A stretch of DNA of 64,000 nt. It comes from Cricetomys ansorgei. Taxonomy: Eukaryota; Chordata; Mammalia; Rodentia; Nesomyidae. Under the pieces are notes generated by a model. It searched no databases, was not told where the DNA came from, and saw nothing but the letters and a program-made list of their open reading frames with translations. The position numbers and the translations under genes were made by a program. This document shows positions 25,365 to 36,925 of the stretch, piece after piece (the first letter of the stretch is position 1; every line of letters begins with the position of its first letter). The stretch lies in assembly GCA_026225945.1 (NCBI GenBank), contig JAMJFZ010001258.1:9834001-9898000 (forward strand). Reading direction: 5' to 3'.

Positions 25365-25404
25365 ATCAGTTACAGACCTGGGAAATCAGTTACAGACCTG
25401 GGAA
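25365..25404. repeat. Perfect 20-bp tandem duplication
   Basis: A 20-base unit beginning 'atcagttacagacctggg' occurs twice head to tail with no mismatch, which suggests a recent slippage or duplication event. Confidence 0.95.
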
Positions 25405-26939
25405 GCTATGAGGAAGAGGGTCTGCCCTTCTGACTTTCTTTCTGTTCCGTGTTTGCTATTTTACAGGAAGAAAAGGAAAGGAAATTCAGCACTGGTGAAT
25501 ACTCAGTTGAGAAACTCTTTAGTGCCTCCTCCCAGGATTTCTTCCTGAGAACCCTGTGCTTCCTTTGAACCATTAGAGAAACAGCATCTAGTGACCTACC
25601 TGGCAGCAGGCAGATTTCCTTTAATCAAATCCTGTTTTTGTTTTGGTTTTTTTTTTCAGTTATGAGGATAAAATAAGAAAATGAGAGATGAAAATTCAGC
25701 TCCCAAGTTCTGCCTTCTCTGGCAAACAGCCATATCATCACGTCTCTATAACTCATATAGCGATTTCTCTTCCGCTTAACAAACGTGTCTTCAGTGGAAG
25801 ATTTAGTACACAAATGAAAGGTCTGTTCTTTTTATCAGGAGTTAACATTTTCCCTGGGGAGTGACAGGCAGGCTCCCAAGTCGTACACCTTGACAGACAT
25901 CCTTTGGCCACATAATCAGGACATTGTAACTAGGGATGTGGGAGGTACCGTACAGAACACCTGCGAGAGAGATGAGGACTGGGGGCTATCCCTGCAGCAC
26001 CTGCTGATTGAAGCATCTGCCGTGCCCTTGCTGATCTTGCTCCTAAGTCTCAGGCTAGATCCATCGTGTGGCTTTTCCTGCCTGCCCTTGAGAAAAAGTG
26101 CCACACAGCTGCTGGAGGGTGAGGGTAATGGTTTATGACTTCTGCACCTGAAGTCCTATCACACCTGAGTTCCCTGGAGATGGTGATCATACAGAACAAA
26201 TACTGCTTAGCTGGTGATAATGTCACGCTGCCATGCTGAGTTACATGGTTTGCCTGGTACCTGCAGCTAAAAAAAAAAAAAAAAATCTCCTGGCTGATTA
26301 ATCCCAATGCCATGTAAATAGAGCCTGTGTCGAGGAGGTCATAAAGGAGAAAACCGATGCACCAATGGAGACATTAGCAAGGAGAGAGTCACCCGCCATT
26401 CTCCTAGCTCATTTCCCAGTCAGTCCCTGACAGCATCATTATCCGGGTGAGAGAAAGGTGCATCACTCCCCAGGATTCTGGAAGGCTTCCATACGTTCCT
26501 GCCTACCCCGTGCCCTGTTCCTATTCAAGCAGGGGACATCTTCCAAATTGTGTCACCGGGCTTTCATTTTCTAGCCATGCCTTCAGGAATAGGGCAATCC
26601 TAATACGAGAACCCCCTTAGTTGTTGAGCACCTTAATTATCAACTGGATAAATTGGGGCATGGTTTATTAATATTGTCTGGGAACTCAGGAGAGAGTCTG
26701 AGAAATGATCTGTTTGACTTATAGAAATTTAATTGCATGCAAAAGCAGGATTTGAAGTTTGCTGACACTCAGTTCTTTAATTGGATTATACCCAGAGAGG
26801 CAAAAGTGCATGCCAGTTATCTCATAAGTACGATAATTAATTGCGCTGCCGATCTGAAGGGCCCCGGTGAAGCTTCACCTCACACTTTGCTTGGCCTCCT
26901 GTCATCACATTCGCTCACCTCTTTTTGCTCTCCTGGTTC

Positions 26940-27125
26940 TTTTGTTCTTTTCCCTTCTCTGCCTTCTATCACTTCCTCCTTTTTTTGTCTCTCTTGTCCC
27001 CCATGTCTGGCTCTGGTCTGTCCTCCCCCCCTCTTTGATCCCACCCAACCCCCATCTTTCCTCCCCACTTTCTCTCCTCTCTTCACACCCCGTCTCTAAC
27101 AAGATTAATCAAGTCCTCCTTTCCA
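26940..27125. repeat. Polypyrimidine-rich tract
   Basis: C/T-dominated sequence with CCCCCCC and CTCCTC units. It accounts for the overlapping Ser/Pro/Leu-rich open frames on the plus strand (26737-27130) and Gly/Arg/Glu-rich ones on the minus strand. Confidence 0.8.
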
Positions 27126-27619
27126 CATAAAGCTTTCTCTCACAAACTTTTGACCTCACCAGAAATTTAGGTGAGTAACTCTTTTTTTTTTTTTTTTTTT
27201 GTCCCATCTTGTTACACTTCAACTGCAGTCACATCCCAGTGTGTGAAAGAATTTGAACTGAATTTTGTTTTGCAAAATGTGGTGATCTGGAGTCATCTCT
27301 TCCTTCCCACGATGCCTGAGATTTCCTGTCAGTGTGGGTTGTCGCTTTCCTTTAGCAGATGGTGATTTTTCAGGTTGGCAACCATGGGGTCCTGATGGGA
27401 GAGAGAGAAGCACTTTGAGAGGGATGTTATGACTCTCGACTGACATTCACTTGACCTTCAGGCATTCTAGGGCTTATCTCTTCAGGCCAGGATTATTTCA
27501 GCATCCCTTCCCTGGTCCTTCCACTTAGGGGCTCTCACTCTTGCTGACTGCTGTTGTCTCATGTACCTTTCTGAAGGGCTGTTTTTATCCCATCAAAGAC
27601 TCGGTGGATTTCTCCTGCC

Positions 27620-27745
27620 TGTGGAGTTAAGTTCTGGCTCCATAGTATGACATCTGGGTCTTCCAGGTATTAACCTTAACCTGACTATCTGAATTTGTCT
27701 CCCTGAAACTGTCACAGTCTTTGGATTCCCTTTGCAGTGCCCTTT
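27620..27745 (+). repeat. Possible L2 LINE relic
   Basis: 'gttaagttctggctccatag' with 'tctgggtcttccag', 'taaccttaacctgactatctg' and 'tctccctgaaactg' resembles decayed L2 3' sequence ('aagtctaaactccatagt / ctgacctcaac'). Tentative. Confidence 0.4.
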
Positions 27746-28765
27746 AGACTCGGAAATTGGGAAACTGACCATTTCACTAATCGTCCGTTTTCGGCTGATG
27801 TGTTTTGAGTTGTGTATCTTTTTCTCTATATCCAAATGCACTAAACATTGTAAAACTTATGTCAGCACAACTGTCTTTTCACATCAGTGTAGCTTCTGAT
27901 GCGTCATCGCAGGCTTCTGTAGTAATTTTGGTCATCTGATGCGTAGCAGGGGCATTCCCTTGATAATGCCTGCGGTTAGAAGCCCTGTGTCTCAGTCCTT
28001 TGTTCGCTATTTAAATTCAACTTGTTTTTTCTTGGCTTTGATCTTTTCTTTTGCTGTGACATTAATAGTGTATCTCTAGTTTCTAGCTTGAATATTCTTT
28101 GGAAGGTTATACCATTCTTTGCAGACTGTTCCCCGTTTGTTGTAGGTGTGTGTTTTAACTTCCAGTGACTTAGGAAAACCATTTCTATAAATGAACCTAT
28201 TGCTTTATAAAAGGTTTTGGCTTGTGTTCCCTCACATGATACCTGAAGAAGTTGTTTGACGTATTGTTGGCGGGGCACAGTACTCTATATAGGGAAATGT
28301 TGTTCAAAATTCTCTACTGCTAACTAAGAGAGTTGTCAGTTCTGTGCCGGATAAAGATCTCTACTGATTTTCCCCAAAGAGTGTCCTTTCTCCCTACCTG
28401 TTCAAGTCAGGAATTGTTGTAGTTTTAGATGTAATTAATGTTGTACAGCTATTTCAAACTGACCATTACTTTTTAAAGATACATTTTGTGAAGAATTACC
28501 ACTGATGAGACAGAACCTTCCTGAAAGAAAATTTGGCACCATTAAAAGTTAAGCAAGGTTTTACCATGTGTCGAAAACGGTTAAAACTGAGTATTATGTA
28601 CCATGTTCTTATTATTCTTATTCTTTCAAACACAGATTCCCCCAGTTGGGCTGGGCCCATTTGAAAGATTCCAGATGGCATTGATGTGTTCAGTCTAATA
28701 ACTTAATTAAAAAAAAAATTATGAGTATCCAGTTTGTCTGTGGTATGTATGTGAACTTTGTGTGT
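27746..28765. other. Unique non-coding stretch
   Basis: A 100-codon minus-strand frame (27976-28278) is not recognised as any family. Otherwise nothing notable. Confidence 0.5.
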
Positions 28766-28922
28766 GCTTGATGCCTGTGGAGGTCAGAAGAGGATGCTGG
28801 ATCCCCTGGATCTATAGTTACAGATAACAGTGAGCAGATAATGGTATATGGGAAAAGAACCTGGGTCCTCTACAAGAGCAGCAAGTGCATTTAATCCACA
28901 GAGACATCTCTACAGCCCCCTT
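28766..28922 (-). mobile_element. B2/B3-type SINE remnant
   Basis: Plus-strand blocks 'gcctgtggaggtcagaagag' and 'atcccctggatctatagttac' are followed by 'tcctctacaagagcagcaag' and 'ccacagagacatctctacag', which are the reversed B2-family head. Diverged. Confidence 0.8.
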
Positions 28923-30027
28923 AACGCACTCTGGAAGATTTAAAAAAGTATATTATTTGAATAAACTCCTTTCGTTGTATATATTTGAAGTTTCCTCAAG
29001 TGACAATAAAAGATTTCTTCATCTTTTTTTTTTTTAAACAAATCCAGTATCCATGGCCTCCTGTAATCTTTCCTTCCATTTTAGACAAATTGAATGTGGA
29101 GTTTTTTCATCACTGTTGATATGTTCCTAAGACTACAAAAATTCTCATGTCACAAGCTACATCTCATGTTTTTTTTTTTTTTCACTTATATGCTGTAGCA
29201 CATGTTTATGGGTTTAGATTCGACTCATAAAAAAAAGAGGTGGATATGTCCTAAATTCTGTTGCTAAAATAGAATATGGCCAATTTAAACCCGAGGGAGG
29301 TTGTTTGGGGACACAAGATGACAGGAAGAGTAAGAAAAATTCTTGTTAAGATGAGCTAGAAGGCACTTGGCCATTTCAGTTTGATGTAGGTATATCAAAA
29401 TTTTCTGGGACCATTATGTGAGCAGGAATGAGCAGTGTAAGGGGAGTTGAGATACCTGAGGGTTAGGTCCTTATTCTGGATAATGAACGATGTCTCCTGG
29501 AGCTGATGGAAAAGTTTAGCATCAAAGATGATGCTAACATTACCTACCAGGCCCTGGACTCAGCCCTGTGTGTAGATTGCCCAATTGAACTCTCATGGCA
29601 ACACTCAGTTATGATGACTTTCTTCCTTCTGAATGCACACCTCACTGTGAATTTGACCAGGCTAAATTAACCTCTGCTAACAAGCGTCCCAGTGGGATGC
29701 AGATGTGGCTCTCCCGAGTCGATACCAAGCCTTTCATCACTTGGGTCTCAGTAGTAAAAATTGATTGATGTATGGTCTACTATACTAGAAGAATGACAAA
29801 CTGGATGGAGTAGCTTCTGCTTCATTATTCTCTGAATATGAGTTGGACCCAGATATCTTCATTTTAATTTATTCAGGCGAATATGACACAATTTAATATG
29901 AAACATGGCCTTGTTGTTCTGGCAATTTAATTTGCCATGTGTTGCTATAGGCCTCTGATACCCTGTTGGCGAAGTGAAGGTGATGTTGAGCTATTTAATT
30001 AACAAGGTCTAACTTGCACTGATCCAG
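28923..30027. other. Unique non-coding stretch, CNE-like at right
   Basis: No transposon clearly seen; a MIR/L2-like trace may lie at 29545-29605 ('ccaggccctggactcagccc'). The right part (29640-30027) is repeat-free with several TTAAT/ATTTAA motifs and a 6-bp-arm inverted repeat at 29920-29937. Confidence 0.5.
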
Positions 30028-30390
30028 GTATATTAATTATCTTCTCGTTGCCGTGATAAAATACCAGAACCGGAAGCAACGTAGGTGGCAAAGTGTTTAT
30101 TTTGGATTATAATTCCAGAGTTGTGGCAGGGGTGCTGTGACAGGGCAGGATGGACAGGAAGCAACCACATCATGTTTCAGGCAAACACACAAAACAGAGA
30201 GGAGGACCAAAAAGTGGAATAAAATAAGACAATGAGTTCCAAAATCCTATACTCAGTGATGTAATTCCTCCAGTAAGACTCCACCTCCTAAGGTGTCTTA
30301 ACCTTCCCAAACACTGCCACTAACAGGAGACCAAGAGGCTAAGTGCTAGAATTTATGGGAACCATTTTCTCATTTAAAGTACCACAGCGG
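30028..30390 (-). mobile_element. ERVL-MaLR LTR
   Basis: The plus strand begins 'tattaattatcttctcgttg' and 'tgataaaatacc', then 'gtgtttattttgg' (reversed polyadenylation region) and 'ggaagcaaccacatcatg'. It ends 'gaaccattttctcatttaaa'. This is the layout of a reversed rodent MaLR LTR without an internal region. Confidence 0.72.
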
Positions 30391-33159
30391 ACAAGTTCAG
30401 TAAGCCAGCTATTTTCTATTTGCATTCTATTTTCCTGAAGGTATGAGACCTGCACATTAAGCCAGTGATCTGTGAGCTCATTAGCTGGTGAATTCCTCCG
30501 ATGCAAGAACCCACCTTTAAGGAGCTCCTGTGCTGTGCACCTGACACCTAAGGGACTAGAATGAATCTTAATCCCAACTTCTTTCTAAAGCTAACATTGG
30601 GAAATGCTGGTAATTCACCTCTCGATTGTCCATCACAGCTGCCACTGGGACTCAGTCATAGTTTATTCTAAGGTCCTGGCAACCCATCGATCTCTGCTAT
30701 GGAATGAAGAGTGTCATTATTTGTTGTACTGTTTATGAAAACTCTTCAATGAGAGAACTGAAAGAGCCCTAAAACAAAGGAGTCCAAACTCATGTGCTTT
30801 GGAGTAGAAGTCCTTTCTATTCCTTCTCTTTTGTTTCTTTGATTCTCTTTCAAGGAAATCAGGATAGAACCATCAAAAGTTCATCCAACTTCAAGTGGTA
30901 ATTGAGCACATTTGGAGATCAGTATTATTTCCATAAATTGGGTTGGCAAAGCAATTGCCTTCCTTTCTCATGAAAATACCACTCTTTTAGAGAAATACAT
31001 CTCATAAAACATTTATAAAAAAAATAATGCTCCAGTCACATAAAATCCAATTGTTTTCTAAATCTAAAGCAAAAGGTGGTTAACATGGATCTTCAGGAAT
31101 CCATGTAAATAGCTTGATGAGGCTAATGAAAGAGTTTTTAAGATTTCATTTCTGAACATTTTAACTTCAAGGTAAGATACTAACTCACTTGATCGATTAT
31201 CTATCACAAGGTTGATGTGGGAAAACTGGGTGTCAAGACTAAGCCTATCTCTAGAACACTTTTGCTTTCAACCAATTTTTAGATCAAAAAGGTTACAAAG
31301 AAAAATGAAATTTCTAAACTCCCAACATCTTTGGCAGGGGAATTACAATAAAAACACTTATCTTTAAATCCACAGGGTTCTCCCACAGAGGCTGCCTTCG
31401 GTAGCATTGATGGGCCACCTACAAAGTTTCCATTCATATCATCCTCCCAAATGCAAGGTTGTGAACACAGGTAAAGGACACACACATGCGTTGGCACTAA
31501 TTTACAATCCAATTCTGAAGGCCTTAAGTGTTCCTGCTTGCCCTCTATGTCCTTCCTCAGTTGGTACAAGTTTAATCAAGGATTTCTGTGCAAAATATCT
31601 GTCACAGAATAGGCATTCAATAAATAGCAAAACTGCCTACTTTTGTGTTCTTATTTTTAAGACCCAATAGTATTATAGTTTATAAGTTTGTGTATAGTAC
31701 ATGTGTAGAGAGAGTTAAATTGGAAAAGTTGTGGTAGAGTCAGTTGAGAATTTAGTTTTCTTGGGGAACATGTGTACATGAAAGTATAGGGATTGTTGTG
31801 ATATGATGTCTAAAATTCTTTAAAATTGCTTTCCTAGTGAAATTGTTCATAGCCTCCAAATTCATAGACAAGTCTGTCCTTGACGTATGGAAAAGGTTAT
31901 AACTGGAAGAGAAACAGGCAGCAAAAATACAGTGTATTTTGCACACAGTCTGATAGGTTAGGTTCAAAGAATGCATTCTGGAAAAGAATTAGCTTTCAGC
32001 ATCTTGTGAGGGATCTTAATTTGAAAAGTGTTGATATATTATGTTAATAACAAAGCATTTGGGTATGTTACACAGGTTTCTTCATTGGAGGATATCCCGT
32101 TTCTGATTTTTTTTATGTGCTAACAGCTATCCTATAGCAACAGAAGTTAAATTCCCAAAGCATATGCAGTCTAGACATCCCCATCCCACCTTCTAAAAAG
32201 ATCTCAGAAAATAGATATTCCAGAAAACATTTTCAAGTATTACTTTGGAACAAAATTCTACAGTCCAAACCATTTTGAGATTCTTCTGATTCAGTACTAC
32301 AGTCCATTTACTACATACAAGTCTAAAGAAAGTAGTATTTTTTTTTCCCCAAAGCCCATTAGTGCAGTCCTGAGATTACAGACTGTACTTTCTGTTAGCA
32401 TAAAAAGTAAAGGCATTTGTCCTAGCCATGACTTATTTCCTCCATTCTGTCTGGGTAAAGTGACTCAGATAATTTGAAGTAAAAACCCTTGTCCCAAATT
32501 GACTTCCATTCATTGGTCGTCACCAGAAGGGACCTGAGACGGCTTTGCCTAGGAAGAAGGAGCAGGATAGCCTTGCCTTATTGAATTTCAGGTCAATACG
32601 TCCAATGATTTGATTACTTTTAAAAAGCCTTCTCAGATTTCCTGCAGTTTAGTGATTGTTCCTTTCTGGGAACCCCAGAGTACTTGCTCTCGTGGCCACT
32701 TTCATTATGGTGTTTGCTTCTCTTGTCTGCCCTGTAGATTCCTGTGCTTGGGCTGTCTCTATAAGTATATTGAAAGTTCCCAAAGGACAGATATAGACAC
32801 CCCCCAGTGGACTCGGCACAGCATACCACACACAGTGTGGAGTGACAGATAGCTACTATTGGAACAGAAGGCTCAGCCCATCTGCACTTGCCTTTGGTAT
32901 TTGCTGAGTTCTTGTGACACATCAGTAGAATAGCACCCTCTGTCTGGACTTGTTAGAGCCTTGAAGGGGATCCTTCCAAAGGAGCTTGCAGAAACCCACA
33001 GAAAAGGAATGATGAGTCAATGGCTTTTTCCTGTCATCGTGTCCTCCCTGAATCAAGGATTCAATCAGATGCTCTATAACTGTTTTAACCTTAGAAATTA
33101 TGTTCATTAGTCCCAATATCTTATTTATATCATAACTATTATGTCACAAAAATAATGGT
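30391..33159. other. Unique non-coding stretch
   Basis: About 2.8 kb without a clear transposon. An L2-like end may lie at 31585-31632 ('cagaataggcattcaataaat'). The 96-codon minus-strand frame at 31279-31569 and the frames near 32.6-32.9 kb match no family I know. Confidence 0.5.
31585..31632 (+). repeat. Possible L2/MIR 3'-end remnant
   Basis: 'cacagaataggcattcaata' with 'aaat' after it resembles the shared L2/MIR end 'cacatagtaggcactcaata' plus 'aat'. Too short to be certain. Confidence 0.4.
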
Positions 33160-33294
33160 CAGGAAGAGAATCTAAGGGAAGAAAGGGGACTGACAGGTGG
33201 GAGTGAGATAAAAGATTCTATGTGTGGGGAGAATAATCAGAATATATTATATACATGTATGAATTGTCGAAAATAAATTTAAATTTTAAAAAGG
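33160..33294 (+). mobile_element. L1 3' terminus (rodent), 5' truncated
   Basis: 'gaataatcagaatatattat' followed by 'atacatgtatgaattgtcg' and 'aaaataaattt' is the characteristic end of rodent L1 3' UTRs, where 'tgtatgaaattgtcaaagaa' precedes AATAAA and the A-tail. It is the only L1 fragment here on the plus strand. Confidence 0.75.
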
Positions 33295-34483
33295 GCCAAA
33301 AATGGGTGTTGAGGGTAGTGATGAGACAAAGAACATATGTTCCCTTTAAAAAGAACAGTTAGTACTCAATCTTATTCCATTGTTGCTATCAGGAACTACA
33401 GACAACTATTGCAAGATCTTAGATATTAGAAAGTAAATAGTGTGTATGTATGATGACAAATATTCCTATTTTTCAAAAGTGTTTGCTTTAAAAGTACAGA
33501 CCATACATAATGTCCGCTGCTAACATCTGTATTTCACATCTATAATTTATTCACTTGGCTTCATCGTCTAGTTGTGAGATGTTTGGAAGTATTATCCATA
33601 TTCAGTATTTGAAGCTGCCCTGTGAAATGGGCTGAGATTCCCTTCATGGCTGAGAAACTTATCACAAAAGTCAGATTAGCAATTGAAAAGCACGCCAGTT
33701 TATTCAATATTCATTTCATGAGAGAGCCTTCAGAAATGAAGAAACAGACACTTGGTGTGCTATGTGCTTCGATGCGATGGAGACTGGTGGTTACAGAGAG
33801 GTAGGACTGGATATGTGTGGTGGCGTGATCTGACGGTAGTAAATTGAAGATGGTACCAAGTGAGGCCTGTTTTCTAGATTCTTCTCTGAATACACAACTT
33901 CAGAGATGAGTGCATTCATGATTTTTGCCATATGTCTTCTTGTCTCACTGAGAATCTTATGACGAACTCCAGAGAAATGTCAGCAGATTCCTTTATGTAG
34001 CTTTTCAGTGAACGACAGATCAGAAAATAACCATCCAGCTTCTGGGGTTTCCTCGGGTACCAAGCTGCCATATTATGGGATAACATATCGCAAACCCCAT
34101 TGCTATCTTTGTTTTCAAAGCCGATCTCCTAACTCCAACTCAATGCATTGGTTTTGTCTGTTTTTTTTTTTTTTTTTCAAATAAATAAAATAGTATGTAT
34201 ACAATTATTTCTACTTGTTTCTTTGCCCAAAATTGTGATTCTGAGATTTATTCATATGGATTACTCCATGAGACAGAAATAGGCTCACTTCGTGGTTTTG
34301 TGATTTTTCTTTTGTGCGAATATTATGCAGTTCATTTAGTAGATTCACTGTTTACTGATATGTGAAGTGCTGACCTGACATTCGTGTGTCTTCTAGGACA
34401 CTTTTACTAGAAATTCATGTGTCACAAGCCTATTGGCTTTTGGCTCAACACTGCCACTTCTTCCTTTTCAGTGTTTTCTTGTT
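33295..34483. other. Unique non-coding stretch
   Basis: Contains a T18-type homopolymer at about 34160-34178. A 60-codon plus frame at 33622 has no recognised match. No transposon seen. Confidence 0.5.
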
Positions 34484-34590
34484 TAGTTTTGTTTTTTTGT
34501 TTGTTTCTTTTTTGTTTTTTGTTTTTTGAGGATGGCCTTGAAATCTCTGAGATCTACCTGCCTCTGCCTCCTGCTTGCTGGCTAAAAATA
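34484..34590 (-). mobile_element. Truncated B1 SINE
   Basis: A T-rich reversed tail with TTTG units (34484-34527) is followed by 'gatggccttgaaatctctga' and 'gatctacctgcctctgcctcc'. The body has an internal deletion (the 'ctctgtgtagccctggctgtc' block is absent) and it stops before the usual 'gccaccacc' end. Confidence 0.8.
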
Positions 34591-34621
34591 TATCCTACTC
34601 TTTTGAGAGGATAATAACAGA

Positions 34622-35405
34622 ATTACATAATCCCACCCTCACTTTCTTCCCGTGAAAATCTCCTATGCATCCTACCTTGCTTGCTTTCAAATTCATGACC
34701 TCTTTTACTTTAATTCTTCATAAATATGTATATATGTGTGTGTGTTGTATGTATTTATTTATATGTTATATATTCCTAAATTCGTAAACCCAACCTACTT
34801 AGTCTACATAAAGTTACATGCATGCACGTGTTTTCAGAACTGACCATTTGTCATTGGATAACTACTTGTTAGTGCACTCCCCTGGGGAAGACTATTTCCC
34901 CCACTCTCAGTATTCCGTAGCTGCTTGTAGTTTTCTGTCTAGGACTGAGGCCTCTTCAGCATTCCCCTTCCCCATGAGCATGTCTATTGATGTAATCGTT
35001 GTTCAGGTCATGTTTAGGCAGCCATGTTGATGAGACTTCCTGGGTATAGCGTCTGACACTTCTAGGAGACCCAATCTTATGGCAAACCCTTTGTTCCTTT
35101 GGATCTTTGCAATATTTCTGCCATCTCTTCTGAAGTGATCCCTGAGTCTTGGGTGCAGGAATTTTGAAGTAGATGTATCAGTTACAACTGGACTCCACAA
35201 ATCTGGGTTTTGATTGGTTTTGGTTTTCTGCAGTGGTCTTCCTCTATTGCAAAGAAAAGTTTTCTTGGTGAGGGTGAGAATTACACTCATCTGTGGGTAT
35301 AAGGACAGATATTTGGAGTGCATCAAGGTATCACACTGGTTTAGTAAAGAGGTAGCTGTTTCCCTCGAAGATCTATGATTTCCGGTCCCTGCATCACTAA
35401 AGAGT
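34622..35405 (-). mobile_element. L1 3' UTR fragment, homologous to 18.0-19.2 kb
   Basis: Shares ordered blocks with the 18-kb copy: 'ttttcagaactgaccattt', 'cccactctcagtattcc', 'gcatgtctattgatgtaatc', 'gtagatgtatcagttacaac', 'tggtgagggtgagaattac' and 'tggtttagtaaag'. The orientation is the same and the copy is 5' truncated. The 135-codon minus-strand frame here is L1 3' UTR, not a gene. Confidence 0.85.
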
Positions 35406-35681
35406 GCCACTTATTTCAGAGCAGTTGACCCAACCAACAAACCAGGGACAGAGGACTCCAGTGACTCTGCATTTCATCCAGGACATTTTCTGTCCTTCTG
35501 TTTTTCTATCTTATAGTGAATCGGTCTACGCATTTCACAAAGGATTTCACTGGTATTTCCTTAAAATATGACGAAATTAAACTGTATCCCTTAACCCACT
35601 GAGCTTCCTTACTTGCCATGCTCCTTTGTTCTTTCCCCATTTATCTTTGCTTCACATTCCAAAGTTATACGTCAGTGGCTT
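35406..35681. other. Short unique spacer
   Basis: Between an L1 fragment and a B1 pair. Nothing recognised. Confidence 0.4.
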
Positions 35682-35762
35682 TTGAGACAGTCTTTTTATG
35701 TAGCATTGGAAGCCACTGAACTCATAGATATCCTCCTGCCTCAGTCCCAAGTGCATGATTAC
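35682..35762 (-). mobile_element. Older B1 SINE fragment
   Basis: 'ttgagacagtctttttatg' with 'gtagcattgg', 'gaactcatagatatcctcct' and 'gcctcagtcccaagtgcatg' are decayed B1 blocks in reverse. The end nearest 35.8 kb is cut off, where a second B1 follows. Confidence 0.7.
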
Positions 35763-35798
35763 CCAAAGAATCTTTGTTGTTGTTGTTTTTGCTTTTTC

Positions 35799-35936
35799 GA
35801 GATAGGGTTTCTCTGTTGTAGCCCTGGCTGTCCTGGAACTCACTCTGGAGACCAGGCTGGCCTGGAACTTACAGAGATTCTGCTACATCTGTCTCCTGAA
35901 TGCTGGGATTAAAGATGTGCACCACCACCGCCCAGC
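35799..35936 (-). mobile_element. B1 SINE adjoining an older B1
   Basis: Complete reverse B1 from 'gagatagggtttctctg' to 'caccaccgcccagc', with TTG-rich reversed tail at about 35773-35798. Flanks 35763-35775 and 35938-35950 ('ccaaagaatcttt' and 'ccaaagaggtttt') agree at most positions and are the probable target duplication. Confidence 0.93.
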
Positions 35937-36359
35937 TCCAAAGAGGTTTTTTTTTTTTTTATGTCTTTGAATATGAATACTTCATCGATGTATTATAGAT
36001 ATTGTCTCCATTTGCTATAAAGTTTAAAGAAATCAATTTACCTCTTTTCCTTCATGCTGAGTTTGGTGTGCCATATAATAAATACTTGTCTGTTCCAAGG
36101 TCACAGTCACGTTGTCTTACAGAAATTTTGTTTTATTGTCTTTCACATTTAGCTCTACAATCCAGGTAAAATTGATTTTTGTGCATAGTGTAAGTTAAGG
36201 ATGAGGATTCACTTTTCCCATGTGGATTTCTAGAGTTGATTCAGAGCCATTTATTGAAAATGCTATTATTTATCCATTATTCTTCCTTGCACTTTCCCCA
36301 TTAATCATAAATCTGCATCTGATGAACCTTCTTCTGAATTGTCTGCTATGTTTTTCCTT

Positions 36360-36925
36360 TTCCTTTTTTATTATTTATTTATTTACTCCCCTTGTACGAT
36401 ACATCCTAATACACCTTCCTCCTCCGTAAACTGCTCCCAGTTCCCTCCATCTCCCATCTCTCTGAAATCTACTCCACCCCCCACCCCCACCCATCCCTCA
36501 CTACCCACTTCTCCCCAGATAAGAGCAGTCCTCCTAGGGTTACCAGTCAAACAGGGCATACCAAAATGGAACAAGGCCAGGCATTACTCCCTATATCAAG
36601 GGTGGACCAGGCAAATCAGCAAGAGGAAAAGAGTCCCAGGCAAAAGGGTCAGAGACCACTGCCTCCCCTCCAGCCTGAATGAGTTCTGCAAGAACATCAA
36701 ACCAGACAACCACAAGACATATTCAGGGAACCCAGCAGATTCCATGTCTGCCACTTCAGGCTTCAGGCTGTATGAGCCACTAAGATTACTGGTCAGCTGA
36801 CTCCATGGGGCTTGTTCTCCGAATGTCTTCAACCCCTCTGCTCCCTACAATCACTCCTTCCTCTCTTTCATGGGGTTCCCTGAGCTCTTCATGACATTTG
36901 TCCCTGAGTCTCTGCGTTTTTTTAT
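36360..36925 (-). mobile_element. L1 3' UTR fragment, second type
   Basis: Begins with 'ttatttatttatttactcc', then a C-rich pyrimidine tract, 'aagagcagtcctcctaggg', 'tcaaacagggcatacc', 'tatcaagggtggaccaggca' and 'gactccatggggcttgttct'. The same blocks occur at 59.75-60.2 kb in the same orientation. The 153-codon plus frame here is an artefact of this repeat. Confidence 0.82.

Larger units (their letters stand above)
25106..27180. other. Unique non-coding stretch, partly CNE-like
   Basis: Holds a perfect 20-bp tandem duplication (25365-25404) next to a MIR-like 'gatgaagaaactgaga' patch, an A17-type homopolymer at about 26270-26285, a repeat-free block with homeodomain-like motifs (26620-26880) and a polypyrimidine tract (26940-27125). 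No coding exon recognised. Confidence 0.5.

Noticed and set aside
26737..27130. 120- and 87-codon plus-strand frames
   Set aside because: Mostly polypyrimidine low-complexity coding; no recognised domain, and the two frames overlap.
31279..31569. 96-codon minus-strand frame with several cysteines, considered as a possible exon
   Set aside because: No recognised domain or neighbouring exons; splice sites cannot be supported from the sequence alone.
35003..35410. 135-codon minus-strand open frame
   Set aside because: Covers L1 3' UTR sequence that is non-coding in the family.
36339..36800. 153-codon plus-strand open frame
   Set aside because: It is within an L1 3' UTR on the opposite strand; the homologous copy near 60 kb has a different frame structure.
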